The notes below the pieces were generated by a model. That model did no database searches. It was not told where the DNA came from and saw only the letters and a program-made list of their open reading frames with translations. From Aquiluna sp. (GTDB taxonomy: Bacteria > Actinomycetota > Actinomycetes > Actinomycetales > Microbacteriaceae), in the NCBI GenBank assembly GCA_021741585.1, contig JAIOXN010000003.1:1-64000 (forward strand): a stretch of DNA of 64,000 nucleotides. Direction: 5' to 3'. The position numbers were made by a program, and so were the translations under genes. Shown piece by piece: positions 1-8,845 of this stretch; the stretch's first letter is position 1; each line of letters opens with the position of its first letter.

Positions 1-93
1 GTAGTTCGCTACACCGGAGCCGGATACGACATCGTCGCTACCATCTACATCGATGGTGTGAAGATCGAGACATTCAACCTAACCACCAAGTAA
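1..93 (+). CDS. 3' end of a secreted tail-domain protein (partial)
   Basis: Only the last 30 codons and the TAA stop lie in the window; the start is upstream of base 1. The peptide reads VVRYTGAGYDIVATIYIDG... and ends in NLTTK, matching the end of the C-terminal tail domain carried by the genes ending at 2375, 8679 and 10876. It is therefore the 3' end of another member of that family. A strong terminator follows 30 nt later. Function is unknown; by analogy with its neighbours it should be a secreted or surface protein. Confidence 0.85.
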   Translation, partial: VVRYTGAGYDIVATIYIDGVKIETFNLTTK

Positions 94-123
94 GTAACAC
101 TTACTCAAAAAGTTAGATAACCA

Positions 124-162
124 CTAACCCCCCTGGCCTCGCCAGGGGGGTTAGTCATTTTC
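124..162 (+). terminator. Rho-independent terminator of the preceding tail-domain gene
   Basis: A perfect 14-bp stem (124-137 with 141-154) closes a 3-nt loop and is followed by a T-rich stretch. The stem starts with CTAACCCC and ends with GGGGTTAG, the same outer sequence as the terminators after the genes ending at 2375 and 8679. Confidence 0.9.
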
Positions 163-431
163 TTGACTCAAAACCGAGATGTCTAGTCTTTGGTCTCCAC
201 ATTTCACTTGAGTGGATTGCGGAAACGATCCCTTGAGTTCAGGCATCGACTTCGCTTTCAGGAAGGTCTCTGGCAACGCGTCTCAAAAAGCTAATGTTGC
301 CAGTGCATGGATTGAGCCTGACCTTCTCATGCGGACATCGAAGTTGTCACAAGCCTCAACGAGCAACCTCTTCCTACAACCCCTGCATTAGACTTCGGGA
401 AACGTATTTCACAACTGCATTGGAGCTAAAA
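163..431. other. Intergenic region, no gene seen
   Basis: Between the terminator and the ATG at 432 I see no convincing coding sequence. The frame of the next gene is open back to 294, but translation upstream of 432 has no signal-peptide character and a good ribosome binding site lies just before 432. The promoter of the next gene is presumably here, but no clear -35/-10 pair stands out. Confidence 0.5.
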
Positions 432-2375
432 ATGAGCCAGACGAAGCGCTTGAAATCCTTGCTAGTAATTTTTGCAATTGCGCTAGCGCAACTGGTTGGT
501 TTGAGTTCGCCTGCCGCTGCCGCGTCCACCTGTGTTGTGGATAATTTCTCGGACGCTGCAGGTTCCGATGCTGATTCGTCTCGAACAATTAGGTTTTGCT
601 TGGGCGATGTTTCCCATTTGGGAACCATTTCCTTTAGTCACGGCGGATCGGCTCAGCTTATTGAGATTGAATCAGCTCTGTTAATTTTTTCTAAAACCAT
701 CACGATTGATGGTGATGGACTTATCACCATCAAGCGAAAGGCTAGTGCTACCGGCCAGTTCTCACTTCTAACATCCAATGCGGAACTCTATGTTGATGGA
801 ATTACTTTTCGTGATGGCGTTACGTCGGCTTCAGGAGGCGCGATCTATGCTTATGGCGCCTATGTAGGAATAGAGAATTCTGAATTTCATAACAACACAT
901 CTGGAAGTGGTGGCGGAGCAATCGTAATCGGCGCAGGGTATGTTACGAACTCTATTTTTACCGGTAATGCGGCTCTCTTCGGTGGCGCAGTCTACTCCGA
1001 GCAAGATATTCAGATATCTACCTCCACATTCACTAACAACATCGCCACTGACGGCGGTGCAGTCTTTAGCGGCGAAGATGTGGTGACACTGGAGTCTTTA
1101 TATTCCGGCAACTCTGCGACAAACAGAGGAGGCGCAATTTATGCTGTTAGCGACGTTGAGCCGACATCAACTTCCTTTATTTCAAACACTGCCCTAGATG
1201 GTGGCGCTATTTACGTGGGTTCCAATGACACCGACATAGTCGGATCGTATTTTGCATTTAATCAAGCAATTAGAGACGGTGGGGCTATTCACATCGAGGA
1301 GCACATCCACATCTCGAATTCCACCTTTTACCAAAATAGTTCTGGATACGAAGGTGCCGCCGTCTTTAATGATGACGAATCGGAAGACGCTGGTTTCATT
1401 CAGACATCAACCTTTGTGGATAATCAGTCTGGGGACGGGTTATCAGTTATTTACTGGGTTCAGGATGAGGATATGAACTTGTTCGGAAACCTTTTTCTAG
1501 GGGACCCCGGCCAGAAACAATTGGAGGAGGCCGAAGCAGACAGGATTATCGACTTTGGGTGGAATGTTTCTTCTCACCCAAACTTGATTGGCGCTGAGAG
1601 CAGCAATAATGCCGTGACACTAGCCTCAGTTGGTGCTGGTGTCCCGGAGACCGCGACATTGTCATTGCGTCCAATCGTGCCATTCTCTTCCCTAAATGTA
1701 GTTGAGGTCGAAATAGATCAGGACGCAATTGACGCTTGGCTAACCAGGACTCCACCTGATTTGACTATTGACCAACAGGGCACCACCAGGGTTGTGAGTT
1801 ATTTCCCTGGAGCGCAATATATCGCTTGGCAGCCGGCGGGTCCCTCAGCTCCTAGAGCGATTGAATTCAGGCCATACGAGGGTCCTGTAATTATGGACAT
1901 TCTCCCAAATTACGAATCCACAAATGAGGCAAAAGTGACGGGGCTCAGGATGGAAGCCATCGATCGAGTTTCGGTTAGTGGTGCAGTCTTGTCCCAAAGA
2001 CTTGATGCAGATGGAGCATTGTACTTCGACACAACTTCGTTGGCCCCGGGCTCGTATCGGATTGAGTTTTGGTCAGCAGTTTCCAGTACGACTCTCTATT
2101 CGATGGTGACCGTTAAAACAGCCACCCTTGAAACCCAATCTCAAATGGTAAACGCAGGGTCATTCAAGGGTTATGTGGCAATTTATGCCAAGGGTTATGA
2201 AGGCTCACGGTTAAGTGCCAAGGTTGGTGATGACTGGGTCATTGTCCCCATCGTCCCAGCTGCGCCAAACAACCTTTACCGTCACGTTGAGTACACAGGT
2301 GCTGGTGTTGATGTGGCAGTCCGGATCTATATCGATCGCGTTCTAATGGAAACAGTCAACCTCACAACCAAGTAA
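432..2375 (+). CDS. Secreted Pmp-like beta-helix protein with TIG-like and tail domains
   Basis: This is a 647-residue protein. The ATG at 432 is preferred over upstream in-frame codons because GGAG lies 6 nt before it and a Sec signal peptide follows (KRLKSLL, hydrophobic core, then SPAAAAS). Residues about 135-350 carry repeated coils with the GGAI/GGAV motif and F-x-x-N signatures, as in right-handed beta-helix polymorphic membrane-type proteins. About 480-565 is an IPT/TIG-like beta domain (YEGPV... VSGAVL... PGSYRIEF). The last ~75 residues are the tail domain starting VNAGSFKGYVA and ending NLTTK. It is probably a surface adhesin or envelope protein; its binding partner is unknown. No LPXTG motif or C-terminal membrane anchor is present, so the tail may serve retention or sorting, which is inference. 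Confidence 0.88.
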   Translation: MSQTKRLKSLLVIFAIALAQLVGLSSPAAAASTCVVDNFSDAAGSDADSSRTIRFCLGDVSHLGTISFSHGGSAQLIEIESALLIFSKTITIDGDGLITIKRKASATGQFSLLTSNAELYVDGITFRDGVTSASGGAIYAYGAYVGIENSEFHNNTSGSGGGAIVIGAGYVTNSIFTGNAALFGGAVYSEQDIQISTSTFTNNIATDGGAVFSGEDVVTLESLYSGNSATNRGGAIYAVSDVEPTSTSFISNTALDGGAIYVGSNDTDIVGSYFAFNQAIRDGGAIHIEEHIHISNSTFYQNSSGYEGAAVFNDDESEDAGFIQTSTFVDNQSGDGLSVIYWVQDEDMNLFGNLFLGDPGQKQLEEAEADRIIDFGWNVSSHPNLIGAESSNNAVTLASVGAGVPETATLSLRPIVPFSSLNVVEVEIDQDAIDAWLTRTPPDLTIDQQGTTRVVSYFPGAQYIAWQPAGPSAPRAIEFRPYEGPVIMDILPNYESTNEAKVTGLRMEAIDRVSVSGAVLSQRLDADGALYFDTTSLAPGSYRIEFWSAVSSTTLYSMVTVKTATLETQSQMVNAGSFKGYVAIYAKGYEGSRLSAKVGDDWVIVPIVPAAPNNLYRHVEYTGAGVDVAVRIYIDRVLMETVNLTTK

Positions 2376-2402
2376 GCAATACTAATTCAAAGTTAAGTGA
2401 CA

Positions 2403-2438
2403 TCTAACCCCCTGGCTGCGCCAGGGGGTTAGATTTTT
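2403..2438 (+). terminator. Rho-independent terminator after the beta-helix protein gene
   Basis: A perfect 14-bp stem (2403-2416 with 2420-2433) with a 3-nt TGC loop is followed by TTTTT. Its CTAACCCC/GGGGTTAG arms match those of the terminators of sister genes. Confidence 0.92.
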
Positions 2439-2650
2439 CTGGCACACTCTCGTGTGCAATAGGTTCTGGGTTGCTGGAATGGCAAAGCTAATCGGGGATG
2501 CAGTCAGGGATTCAGCCCCTGGAGCCACTAACAATTTCGAATTCTGTTTCGCTTCTGCTTCCAAGTCAAACTTGATCTCAACTCGCATATTGGTATTCAC
2601 AAAATGTGTGGTTAACCGCAATAAAAGCACTTCCGAATCAATCGCCTGAT

Positions 2651-2656
2651 TAGCCT
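2651..2656 (+). promoter_or_regulatory. -10 box for a probable leaderless transcript
   Basis: TAGCCT lies 6 nt before the ATG at 2663 and no Shine-Dalgarno sequence is present. In Actinobacteria a TANNNT box at this distance usually places the transcript start on the A of the start codon. The call is inferred from spacing alone. Confidence 0.5.
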
Positions 2657-2662
2657 TATCCC

Positions 2663-3847
2663 ATGAATAAGATTTTGAAGCGGAGCCTAACTATTGCAGT
2701 GACTCTGTCCTTGCTAGCCTCAGTTGCAGGACCAGCACTTGCCACAGCGGATTTGATCCCAGGCCCGAGCCCCGAGTTGCTTATTCAGCAGACGGTTCCG
2801 CAAGCAACTATCTCATCGACCCCGCTTGCGGTAATTGGCGTTGACTACAAGATTCCTCAATTTTTGATTGGGCTTGGGAATAGCGAAAATCCAACCGATT
2901 CGAGCGAATTTGCTCTTTGGGATACTCAGTCAAGTATTGGCGGAGGTTGCGTGACTGTAGTGACTTGTGATCCTTTCATCGAAGTTTGGTCTATGCGCAA
3001 CGGCCAAAGAGTAGATTTTTCGGTGAGCAGGTTCCAACGTTTCTCCAGTGGGCGAACAGGACTTATTCAATTTGAAAATAAAAACAGCGCTGATCCTGCC
3101 GATGCCGGTGTACTTCCCGGGGATGAGTTGAACTTCAGGATCCAGCCAGGAATCTTTACTATTCCAGACCAGCCAGTCATGGACTCGCCCTATGTTCGTT
3201 ATGACTTTGTTTATATTTCGAGCACATATGGAACAATCGGCAATAATGGCCCAATTGCCACTGAGACCGGTGGGGTTTTAGCCGACTACGTAGCGTCTCA
3301 AGTTCCTGAAAGCCCTTCAACACCCGCAATTCCAAATTACGAGGGGCCAGTAAATGTGAGGCACTCGGCAAGCAGTTTTTGCGAGGGTTCCTTGGCAACG
3401 CTTTCAGGGTTGAGGCTAGACACAATAAGTTCCGTGGAGGTTGACGGTGAAAAGGTTGCCCACGAGCTTTTTGAAGATGGAAGACTTGCCTACTCACTTT
3501 CGTCGGTGGCACCTGGGACCCACTCGGTGCGACTATCAGTCCCTAAAAATAGTCTGTTCCTAACAACCAGCGTTATAGTCAGAGCTTGTAATTCGTTGAC
3601 AAATCAAACAGCCTCAGATGCAAAGGTGAACGTGGGATCCTTCGGCGGGAAACTCGTTGTGTACGCATCTGATCTCGACGGTGCAAAAATCTCTTGGAAG
3701 GTTGCTGGTAAGTGGGGAACTGCGTTGGCTACCGGTAATCAACTCAATAGATTCGACCGCCCATTGGGCGCCTCTGGGTTGAACGTAATGGTCGAAATCT
3801 ACGTAGATGGCCAGAAGCAACTGACAAAGACCGTGCTAACCCGATAG
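2663..3847 (+). CDS. Secreted protein with TIG-like domain and divergent tail domain
   Basis: This is a 394-residue protein with a Sec signal peptide (NKILKRSL, hydrophobic core, AGPALAT). Residues about 50-215 form a module I do not recognise, with two Cys in GGGCVTVVTC and a core reminiscent of beta-sandwich domains. About 225-315 is the TIG-like domain (YEGPVNV... LSGLRLDTISSVEVDG... PGTHSVRL). The last ~75 residues align with the tail domain (VNVGSFGGKLVVYA... VEIYVDG... VLTR) but are clearly divergent from the near-identical copies next door. The start has no ribosome binding site but a -10 box at leaderless distance. It is likely exported; function is unknown. Confidence 0.85.
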   Translation: MNKILKRSLTIAVTLSLLASVAGPALATADLIPGPSPELLIQQTVPQATISSTPLAVIGVDYKIPQFLIGLGNSENPTDSSEFALWDTQSSIGGGCVTVVTCDPFIEVWSMRNGQRVDFSVSRFQRFSSGRTGLIQFENKNSADPADAGVLPGDELNFRIQPGIFTIPDQPVMDSPYVRYDFVYISSTYGTIGNNGPIATETGGVLADYVASQVPESPSTPAIPNYEGPVNVRHSASSFCEGSLATLSGLRLDTISSVEVDGEKVAHELFEDGRLAYSLSSVAPGTHSVRLSVPKNSLFLTTSVIVRACNSLTNQTASDAKVNVGSFGGKLVVYASDLDGAKISWKVAGKWGTALATGNQLNRFDRPLGASGLNVMVEIYVDGQKQLTKTVLTR

Positions 3848-4056
3848 GCACTTGCTGATTAGCAACACCGTTTTATCTTAAATTCCCTAGCTCCAGGAAG
3901 ACGAATGCCAATTCATGGAGTGACCAGTGCTGTTAATGCTTTTGGTTGCGTAGTGCTCTTTCGTCCAGGGGCTTCAGGTTTTCATGGGGGAGTTCTGCCT
4001 GTTGTTTCGTTGCAGCCATAGAAAATTTTTGAAACTGCTGAGCCTGTGCTTGCTAG

Positions 4057-4479
4057 AGCAGACCTTGCAGTCTGGCCTTTTCGACAGCGGCATGCCTACC
4101 ACTAGCGGATAATTTGGACATCAGTGAACTAACTCCAAGCTTTACGGTTGGCAGATATGCAGTCGAGTTCTTTGTTCAAGCAAACAATGTCAGGTTAGTT
4201 TCGAGCCTTGAAATAAACACATCGCAGGGTGTTCAGTCCATGGAAAAGACCGTGAATGCCGGGTCGTTCAAGGGCTACGTAGCGATCTATGCCAAAGGCC
4301 ATGAAGGCTCACGCTTGAGTGCAAAGGTTGGCGATGACTGGGTTATTGTTCCGGTGATCCCAGCTGCGCCAAACAACCTTTACCGTCACGTTGATTTCAC
4401 TGGTGTAGGTGTTGAGTGCGCAGTGCGAATCTACATCGATCGAGTGCTAATGGACACGATCTATTTGACAACAAAGTAA
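4057..4479 (+). pseudogene. 5'-truncated remnant of a tail-domain protein gene
   Basis: An open frame runs from just after a stop at 4054-4056 to TAA at 4479. The only usable start is a TTG at 4114 without a ribosome binding site, and no signal peptide is encoded. From 4114 the translation matches the last strands of the TIG-like domain (F-x-VGRYAVEFFV) and then a full tail domain (VNAGSFKGYVAIYAKG... to YLTTK) very close to that of the gene ending at 2375. The region 3860-4110 contains no recognisable signal peptide or ectodomain. It looks like an in-place decayed or partially deleted paralog that kept its tail and terminator. It could instead be a cassette available for recombination. Confidence 0.7.
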
Positions 4480-4505
4480 ATACTGTTTGAAAGATTAGAA
4501 ACCAA

Positions 4506-4538
4506 ACCAACCCCCGTTCAAACAGGACGGGGGTTGGT
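4506..4538 (+). terminator. Rho-independent terminator after the tail-domain remnant
   Basis: A 12-bp stem (4506-4517 with 4527-4538) closes a 9-nt loop and is followed by CTTT. It is preserved although the gene in front of it appears broken. Confidence 0.85.
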
Positions 4539-4617
4539 CTTTGGATTGAGTCATAACTATGGCGCTCACCTGCTGAGTTTCAACTGCAACCCCCTTCCAA
4601 ATCCCAGCCCAAGCAAA

Positions 4618-4623
4618 TAAGAT
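4618..4623 (+). promoter_or_regulatory. -10 box for a probable leaderless sigma-factor transcript
   Basis: TAAGAT lies 6 nt before the ATG at 4630, and no ribosome binding site is visible. Same architecture as at 2651, 24175, 37598 and 61130. Confidence 0.5.
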
Positions 4624-4629
4624 GTAAGA

Positions 4630-6183
4630 ATGGTGGACAACAAAAATTCTGAAGGCTTCGATCCTTCTAACGAGCGTGCGAGCCTTGCTCTACCAAAAAA
4701 CGAAGATCCGCTTGAGCTTCTATTGGATGAAGAATCAGATGAAGAGTTTGGCGAAGCGGTTCTTGTTGAGCACTTAGATGCTAACTCCCAACCATTGATT
4801 CTTAAGGACTGGACGGCACAGGACTTCGCCGATATCTATGTCAGGTTCTACCCGCATGTTTTGCGTCAGGCTAAGCGTTATCTAACCAATCACTCCCAGG
4901 CCGAAGAGATTACCCAGGATGCCTTCCTCTATTTGATGACCTCACTGCCTGAGGTTGATAGCGAAGTTGGGGTTCTGAAGCTGTTGAAATGGAAGACTCG
5001 ATTCCTAGCTTTAGATCTAATAAAGGCCAACAGCGGTGCAAGATTTGCCCCAATTGAAGATCAGCCAGAATTGTCTGTTGATGATTCAGCTTTGAGTCTG
5101 CAACTTGAGCGGGCCGACGATGCTGCGATTGTTGCCATGGCACTTGCCAAGTTAGAACCCCGTCAGAGGGAAGCACTTGTTGCAAGCCTTTACGAAGAGA
5201 AGGCAACCAGTGAGGTTGCTGCTCAGCTAGGTCTGAACGAAAATGCCACCAGGCAGCTGGTGTTTAGGGCAAAAGCTGCATTTAAAAAGGCTTTGGTTGG
5301 TGAAGCCGAAACCCAGGGGCTTACTCTCTCTGAAATCTTGTCTGTTGCAGCCAGAAAGGCGTCTAGGGATGCCGGCAAGTATGTGTCTGTTGCGTCTGCG
5401 TTCTTATTGGCTCTGGCAATATCAATTGGAGTAATACCAAACCTTGGAGATTCCGGCGAGGAGCTCATGGCGGTTGCCCCATCGACGGTTTCGCAGGGTA
5501 GTGATGAGACTTCTGCTGTCGAGACTGAAGCTCAAGCACCTGTAGCTGCAGAAGTTCAGGAAGAGCTTGAACCAGTATCGGCTGTTGAGTTGGCGGCAGA
5601 GACTTTTTCCACTGCTGAGCCTGAGCCAGATAGTGGCCTAGTTGCCAATCCCGCAATTTCCGAGAGTCCCGTTGCCCCTGACGTTGAGAGTCCATTTGGT
5701 GCTAGCGCCGAGTTGAAGCTAGCTTCATTCTCAGAGTCGATTGATTACAGCCCGTTCGACCCTTGGTTGCTGGACCCGCTGGTTGCGCAGTCCTCTATTA
5801 AAGGGTCGCTCCTATCGTCCAGCACAATTGCCAGCCCTAATGCACCGGAACTGATCACGGTGATTAGTGATGAGGGTATTTGGGCTGATGTCATCTTCCA
5901 GCCTGAGAGCCAGACCCCTTTTCAGAATGTCAGGCTTGGTATTAGCGTCGATGAAAATCAGTATTTCGCCAACGTATCGGGCATAGATTTAATAGTCGTG
6001 TCAGAGGATCCGACCCATGAAACCTATGTTCTGGTTGGTTCTATTGGGGCCATCTCAGATGTGAGTGGAAATATTTACAGGCAAACTAGGCTGGATGGTG
6101 CAACCCTTCGCCTCACCCTGACGGTGAATGTAGCGACGGGAAAAATCAGCCAAACCGGCTTTGCCCTGGCTGGCCGCAGTTAG
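4630..6183 (+). CDS. ECF-type sigma factor fused to a membrane segment and exterior domain
   Basis: This is a 517-residue protein. After an acidic N-terminus, residues about 60-130 match the sigma-70 region 2 (FYPHVLRQAKRYL, AEEITQDAFLYL, RFLALDLIKAN) and about 165-215 match region 4 (LEPRQREALVASLYEE, SEVAAQLGLNENATRQLVFRAK). A single hydrophobic segment follows at about 253-273 (VASAFLLALAISIGVI), then an Ala/Glu/Pro-rich linker and a beta-rich domain of about 150 residues that should lie outside the cell. ECF factors are normally ~180-220 residues with a separate anti-sigma factor; none is encoded next to this gene. The fusion suggests a membrane-tethered transcription factor that senses the exterior and might be released by proteolysis; this is inference. 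The neighbouring surface-protein genes are plausible targets. Confidence 0.85.
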   Translation: MVDNKNSEGFDPSNERASLALPKNEDPLELLLDEESDEEFGEAVLVEHLDANSQPLILKDWTAQDFADIYVRFYPHVLRQAKRYLTNHSQAEEITQDAFLYLMTSLPEVDSEVGVLKLLKWKTRFLALDLIKANSGARFAPIEDQPELSVDDSALSLQLERADDAAIVAMALAKLEPRQREALVASLYEEKATSEVAAQLGLNENATRQLVFRAKAAFKKALVGEAETQGLTLSEILSVAARKASRDAGKYVSVASAFLLALAISIGVIPNLGDSGEELMAVAPSTVSQGSDETSAVETEAQAPVAAEVQEELEPVSAVELAAETFSTAEPEPDSGLVANPAISESPVAPDVESPFGASAELKLASFSESIDYSPFDPWLLDPLVAQSSIKGSLLSSSTIASPNAPELITVISDEGIWADVIFQPESQTPFQNVRLGISVDENQYFANVSGIDLIVVSEDPTHETYVLVGSIGAISDVSGNIYRQTRLDGATLRLTLTVNVATGKISQTGFALAGRS

Positions 6184-6819
6184 TAATAAACCCGACAATT
6201 CTCAGGTATTGATTTGCCCTTTATGTGCATGAGCTATGCAGAGAGATCCCCTGGGCACCCAATAATCCACAAGAGGTCGACTCCTATTTCAAACCACCAG
6301 ATTGATTGATCCCTCGTCCCTTCATCGCCCCAATGGTCGCCTCTTTTGAAATCGGGTTTTCTCTTTGGGGCGGAAGCAAAATACCTTGGCGCATCAAGGC
6401 TGAAAAATTCTATGCCGCTTGCGTCGCTACGCACTATCAACAGAGGTGCTGCTTGATTTGCCGGCAGTTAGGAAAGACTGACTGTCACGTAGGACACAGT
6501 TTGTTTTCGATTTAGGGATTCTGGGCAATCGGAGCGTTGAGGCAAAATTCATCAGGGAGTAGATCTAGGCAGCGCTTTGCTTGAAAGTTTTCCCTTCTCT
6601 TGGGTCATCCACTAGATCGCAAGCCCCGCTAAGTAGTTTTGGATTAGAATTTTGACAATAGGGAGCAATTACAAAACCTCAGGTCTGAAAATTAACATTC
6701 CAAAATTGTCCGGACATACACTACGATGTACGCAGTCTGTCATTGACTACTTTAAGCGAACGAGTCCCAATGCCAGATCGATTATTTCGATTCCGGTTCG
6801 TTAATGGAGGAGCTTCAAA
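6184..6819. other. 636-nt intergenic region without a recognisable gene
   Basis: No open frame here has a plausible start, ribosome binding site and protein-like composition. The region is AT-richer near its 3' end and contains a perfect 10-bp palindrome TGTCCGGACA at 6707-6716, about 100 nt before the next start. A TTGACA (6652-6657) is present, but no convincing -10 box lies 16-18 nt downstream. It may hold a decayed paralog or a long regulatory leader. Confidence 0.4.
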
Positions 6820-8679
6820 GTGTCGTTTCTAAAGAGAATAATTGGCGTGGCCACTGTTGTTTTATTGGCTGCTGTAACAGGTTCAATGCCAGCGTATGCC
6901 AACTCAACCCCAAACCCCTACACTTCCGTGGGGACTTCTTGGATAGATGTTAACCCCTCAGAGAAAGTCTGGTTTGAGGACTTTGAGGACGGCGACCACG
7001 ACGACTCAAATATTTTCTTCGTAGAGACCGGAGTCTCCTGCACTATCAACGGAGTGACAGCAACAGGACCATTTTTGGCAGGGGATGATGCTGGCACTGC
7101 ACCTAGTGAAGACGATTGTACAAAGGATGGCAACGCCTTTGATCCAATTGACACGGATACCGGTCGTGTAGGAGCACATCCGATTGGATTTGATGTTAAC
7201 TTCTTTGGAACAACATACTCCGACCTATATTTCAATACCAATGGCGGCATCTTTTTCGACGAACCAACAGATCGTTATAACAGAAGCCTGACGGAAATGG
7301 CCGTTAGGGATCAAACTAGCGGAATCGCACCGATGATGGTGGACCTATATTTTGATTCTGACGAATCAAGTGTATGGACTGCACAAACAACACTTGGCGG
7401 CAAACAGGCCTTCATAATCTCTTGGCAAGAATTTGACGAATGCTGTGAAGATGCAACCCCTGACACAAATTCCACTAGCTTCCAATTCGTATTCATCAAT
7501 GAGGGTGAGGGTGATTTCACGGCCTACTTCAACTACGACGATGTTTACTTATCTGCAATTGGGTACTATCCAGCATCAACAGTGGACATGCGCAACGATG
7601 TGACAGTCGGTTCGAATATTGTGAGAGTCAACACGGTAGAGGGCCTCAGAGAGGGCGTCTGCGAAGCAATCTACTATTTTGACGATGAGGATAATGCTGT
7701 TTCCGGTGCTGCCAGTTTTGGCCCTGGAGATTTGACTGATTCAAGTTGGGATGACAACGCCAAGTACATGAAGCTGGTTAGTTCCAGCGATAAGACCGTT
7801 TCTGTCTGGCAGGACTCTTCATGTACTTCGCCTAATAACATCTCTGCCATACAGGACATCGAAACAGATGGCATCGAATATGTTTCCTTGAAAATCGAAA
7901 ACCTTTTCGAGGAAAACCCAACTTTTTCATTCGCAATCGGATGGGGAACATTTGACCCAACAACTGGTGCGACAGAGGTGACAGAAATATTTCCAAATGG
8001 AGATGGCCGAGATTTACTAAATGGCGGCTCGAATGAATTGATTGCTTATTCTCTGAACACCACTGTTCCCGGCCGAATTGTCCTTGGGCAAGTAAACGGT
8101 GGGACTGTCGGTGATCCCGACACTGAGGAAGAGCCATCTGCGCCAGTAATCAGGCAGGTTTCGTACTACGGACCAGTGAATTTAGTCGCAGAGACTGTGG
8201 CCAAGGCGGCTGGAACTGCAAGGGTGAAGGGCTTAAACCTAGACACCATTACAGCCATCTCGGTTGGAGGCATCAATACTGATTTCACGATTAATTCAGA
8301 CGGTTCTCTAACGTTTGACGTTCCCAACTTGGAGGACGGAATCTATGAACTTAAGTTCCTTGTCTCAAAAAGCAACTTGAATCTTGTTACACGAATCCAG
8401 GTATACGGGAAGACTTCCGAGCTGGAGACTAGCGGGAATCTAGTTCAGAAGGTAAACGCAGGTTCTTTCAAAGGCTATGTTGCTCTCTATGCCAAGGGAC
8501 ATGAGGGTAAGCGCCTGAGTGCCAAGGTTGGTAAAGATTGGGTGATTATTCCAAGCATTCCGGCTGCAGCTAACGATCTCTATCGAGTGGTTGAGTACAC
8601 AGGAGCTGGTGTTGATGTTGCTATTCGAATCTACATCGACCGTGTCCTAATCGAGACAATTAACCTAACCACCAAGTGA
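6820..8679 (+). CDS. Secreted NIDO-like protein with TIG-like and tail domains
   Basis: This is a 619-residue protein starting at GTG with GGAGG 9 nt upstream. A Sec signal peptide (SFLKRIIG, hydrophobic core, PAYANS) is followed by an acidic, Thr/Asp-rich region. Residues about 125-250 resemble a nidogen-type (NIDO) domain: IGFDVNFFG, a YFNTNGGIFF strand, then an IAPMMVDLYF strand and an FIISWQEF strand. About 440-535 is the TIG-like domain and 545-619 the tail domain (VNAGSFKGYVALYAKG, ending NLTTK). The tail DNA is nearly identical over long blocks to that of the next gene. It is probably a cell-surface adhesion-type protein; the ligand is unknown. Confidence 0.87.
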   Translation: MSFLKRIIGVATVVLLAAVTGSMPAYANSTPNPYTSVGTSWIDVNPSEKVWFEDFEDGDHDDSNIFFVETGVSCTINGVTATGPFLAGDDAGTAPSEDDCTKDGNAFDPIDTDTGRVGAHPIGFDVNFFGTTYSDLYFNTNGGIFFDEPTDRYNRSLTEMAVRDQTSGIAPMMVDLYFDSDESSVWTAQTTLGGKQAFIISWQEFDECCEDATPDTNSTSFQFVFINEGEGDFTAYFNYDDVYLSAIGYYPASTVDMRNDVTVGSNIVRVNTVEGLREGVCEAIYYFDDEDNAVSGAASFGPGDLTDSSWDDNAKYMKLVSSSDKTVSVWQDSSCTSPNNISAIQDIETDGIEYVSLKIENLFEENPTFSFAIGWGTFDPTTGATEVTEIFPNGDGRDLLNGGSNELIAYSLNTTVPGRIVLGQVNGGTVGDPDTEEEPSAPVIRQVSYYGPVNLVAETVAKAAGTARVKGLNLDTITAISVGGINTDFTINSDGSLTFDVPNLEDGIYELKFLVSKSNLNLVTRIQVYGKTSELETSGNLVQKVNAGSFKGYVALYAKGHEGKRLSAKVGKDWVIIPSIPAAANDLYRVVEYTGAGVDVAIRIYIDRVLIETINLTTK

Positions 8680-8708
8680 GTGACACTTACTTAGTAGTTC
8701 AATAGCCA

Positions 8709-8738
8709 CTAACCCCAGGCCCGTCGGCCTGGGGTTAG
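8709..8738 (+). terminator. Rho-independent terminator after the NIDO-like protein gene
   Basis: A 13-bp stem (8709-8721 with 8726-8738) with a CGTC loop is followed by TCATTT. The bases between the stop codon and the hairpin resemble those after the gene ending at 93, pointing to duplication of gene end plus terminator. Confidence 0.9.
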
Positions 8739-8845
8739 TCATTTAACGTTCTTGCTCATTCCAGCTGGTCGGGCTGCTTTGGCGAACTTAAGTGCGATTT
8801 TTCAGTACCCCCAAATGAGGGAGTATCAACCTATAGAGTTGGGTA

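Noticed and set aside
294-431. Extended N-terminus of the beta-helix protein gene starting at 294
   Set aside because: The extension has no signal-peptide character, and GGAG plus a typical Sec signal mark the ATG at 432 as start.
6306-6515. Short plus-strand open frame in the 636-nt gap
   Set aside because: No ribosome binding site, composition rich in Cys/Trp/Arg and no family resemblance; probably chance.
6652-6680. TTGACA at 6652-6657 as promoter of the NIDO-like gene
   Set aside because: No acceptable -10 hexamer at 16-18 nt spacing, and it lies about 160 nt before the start codon.
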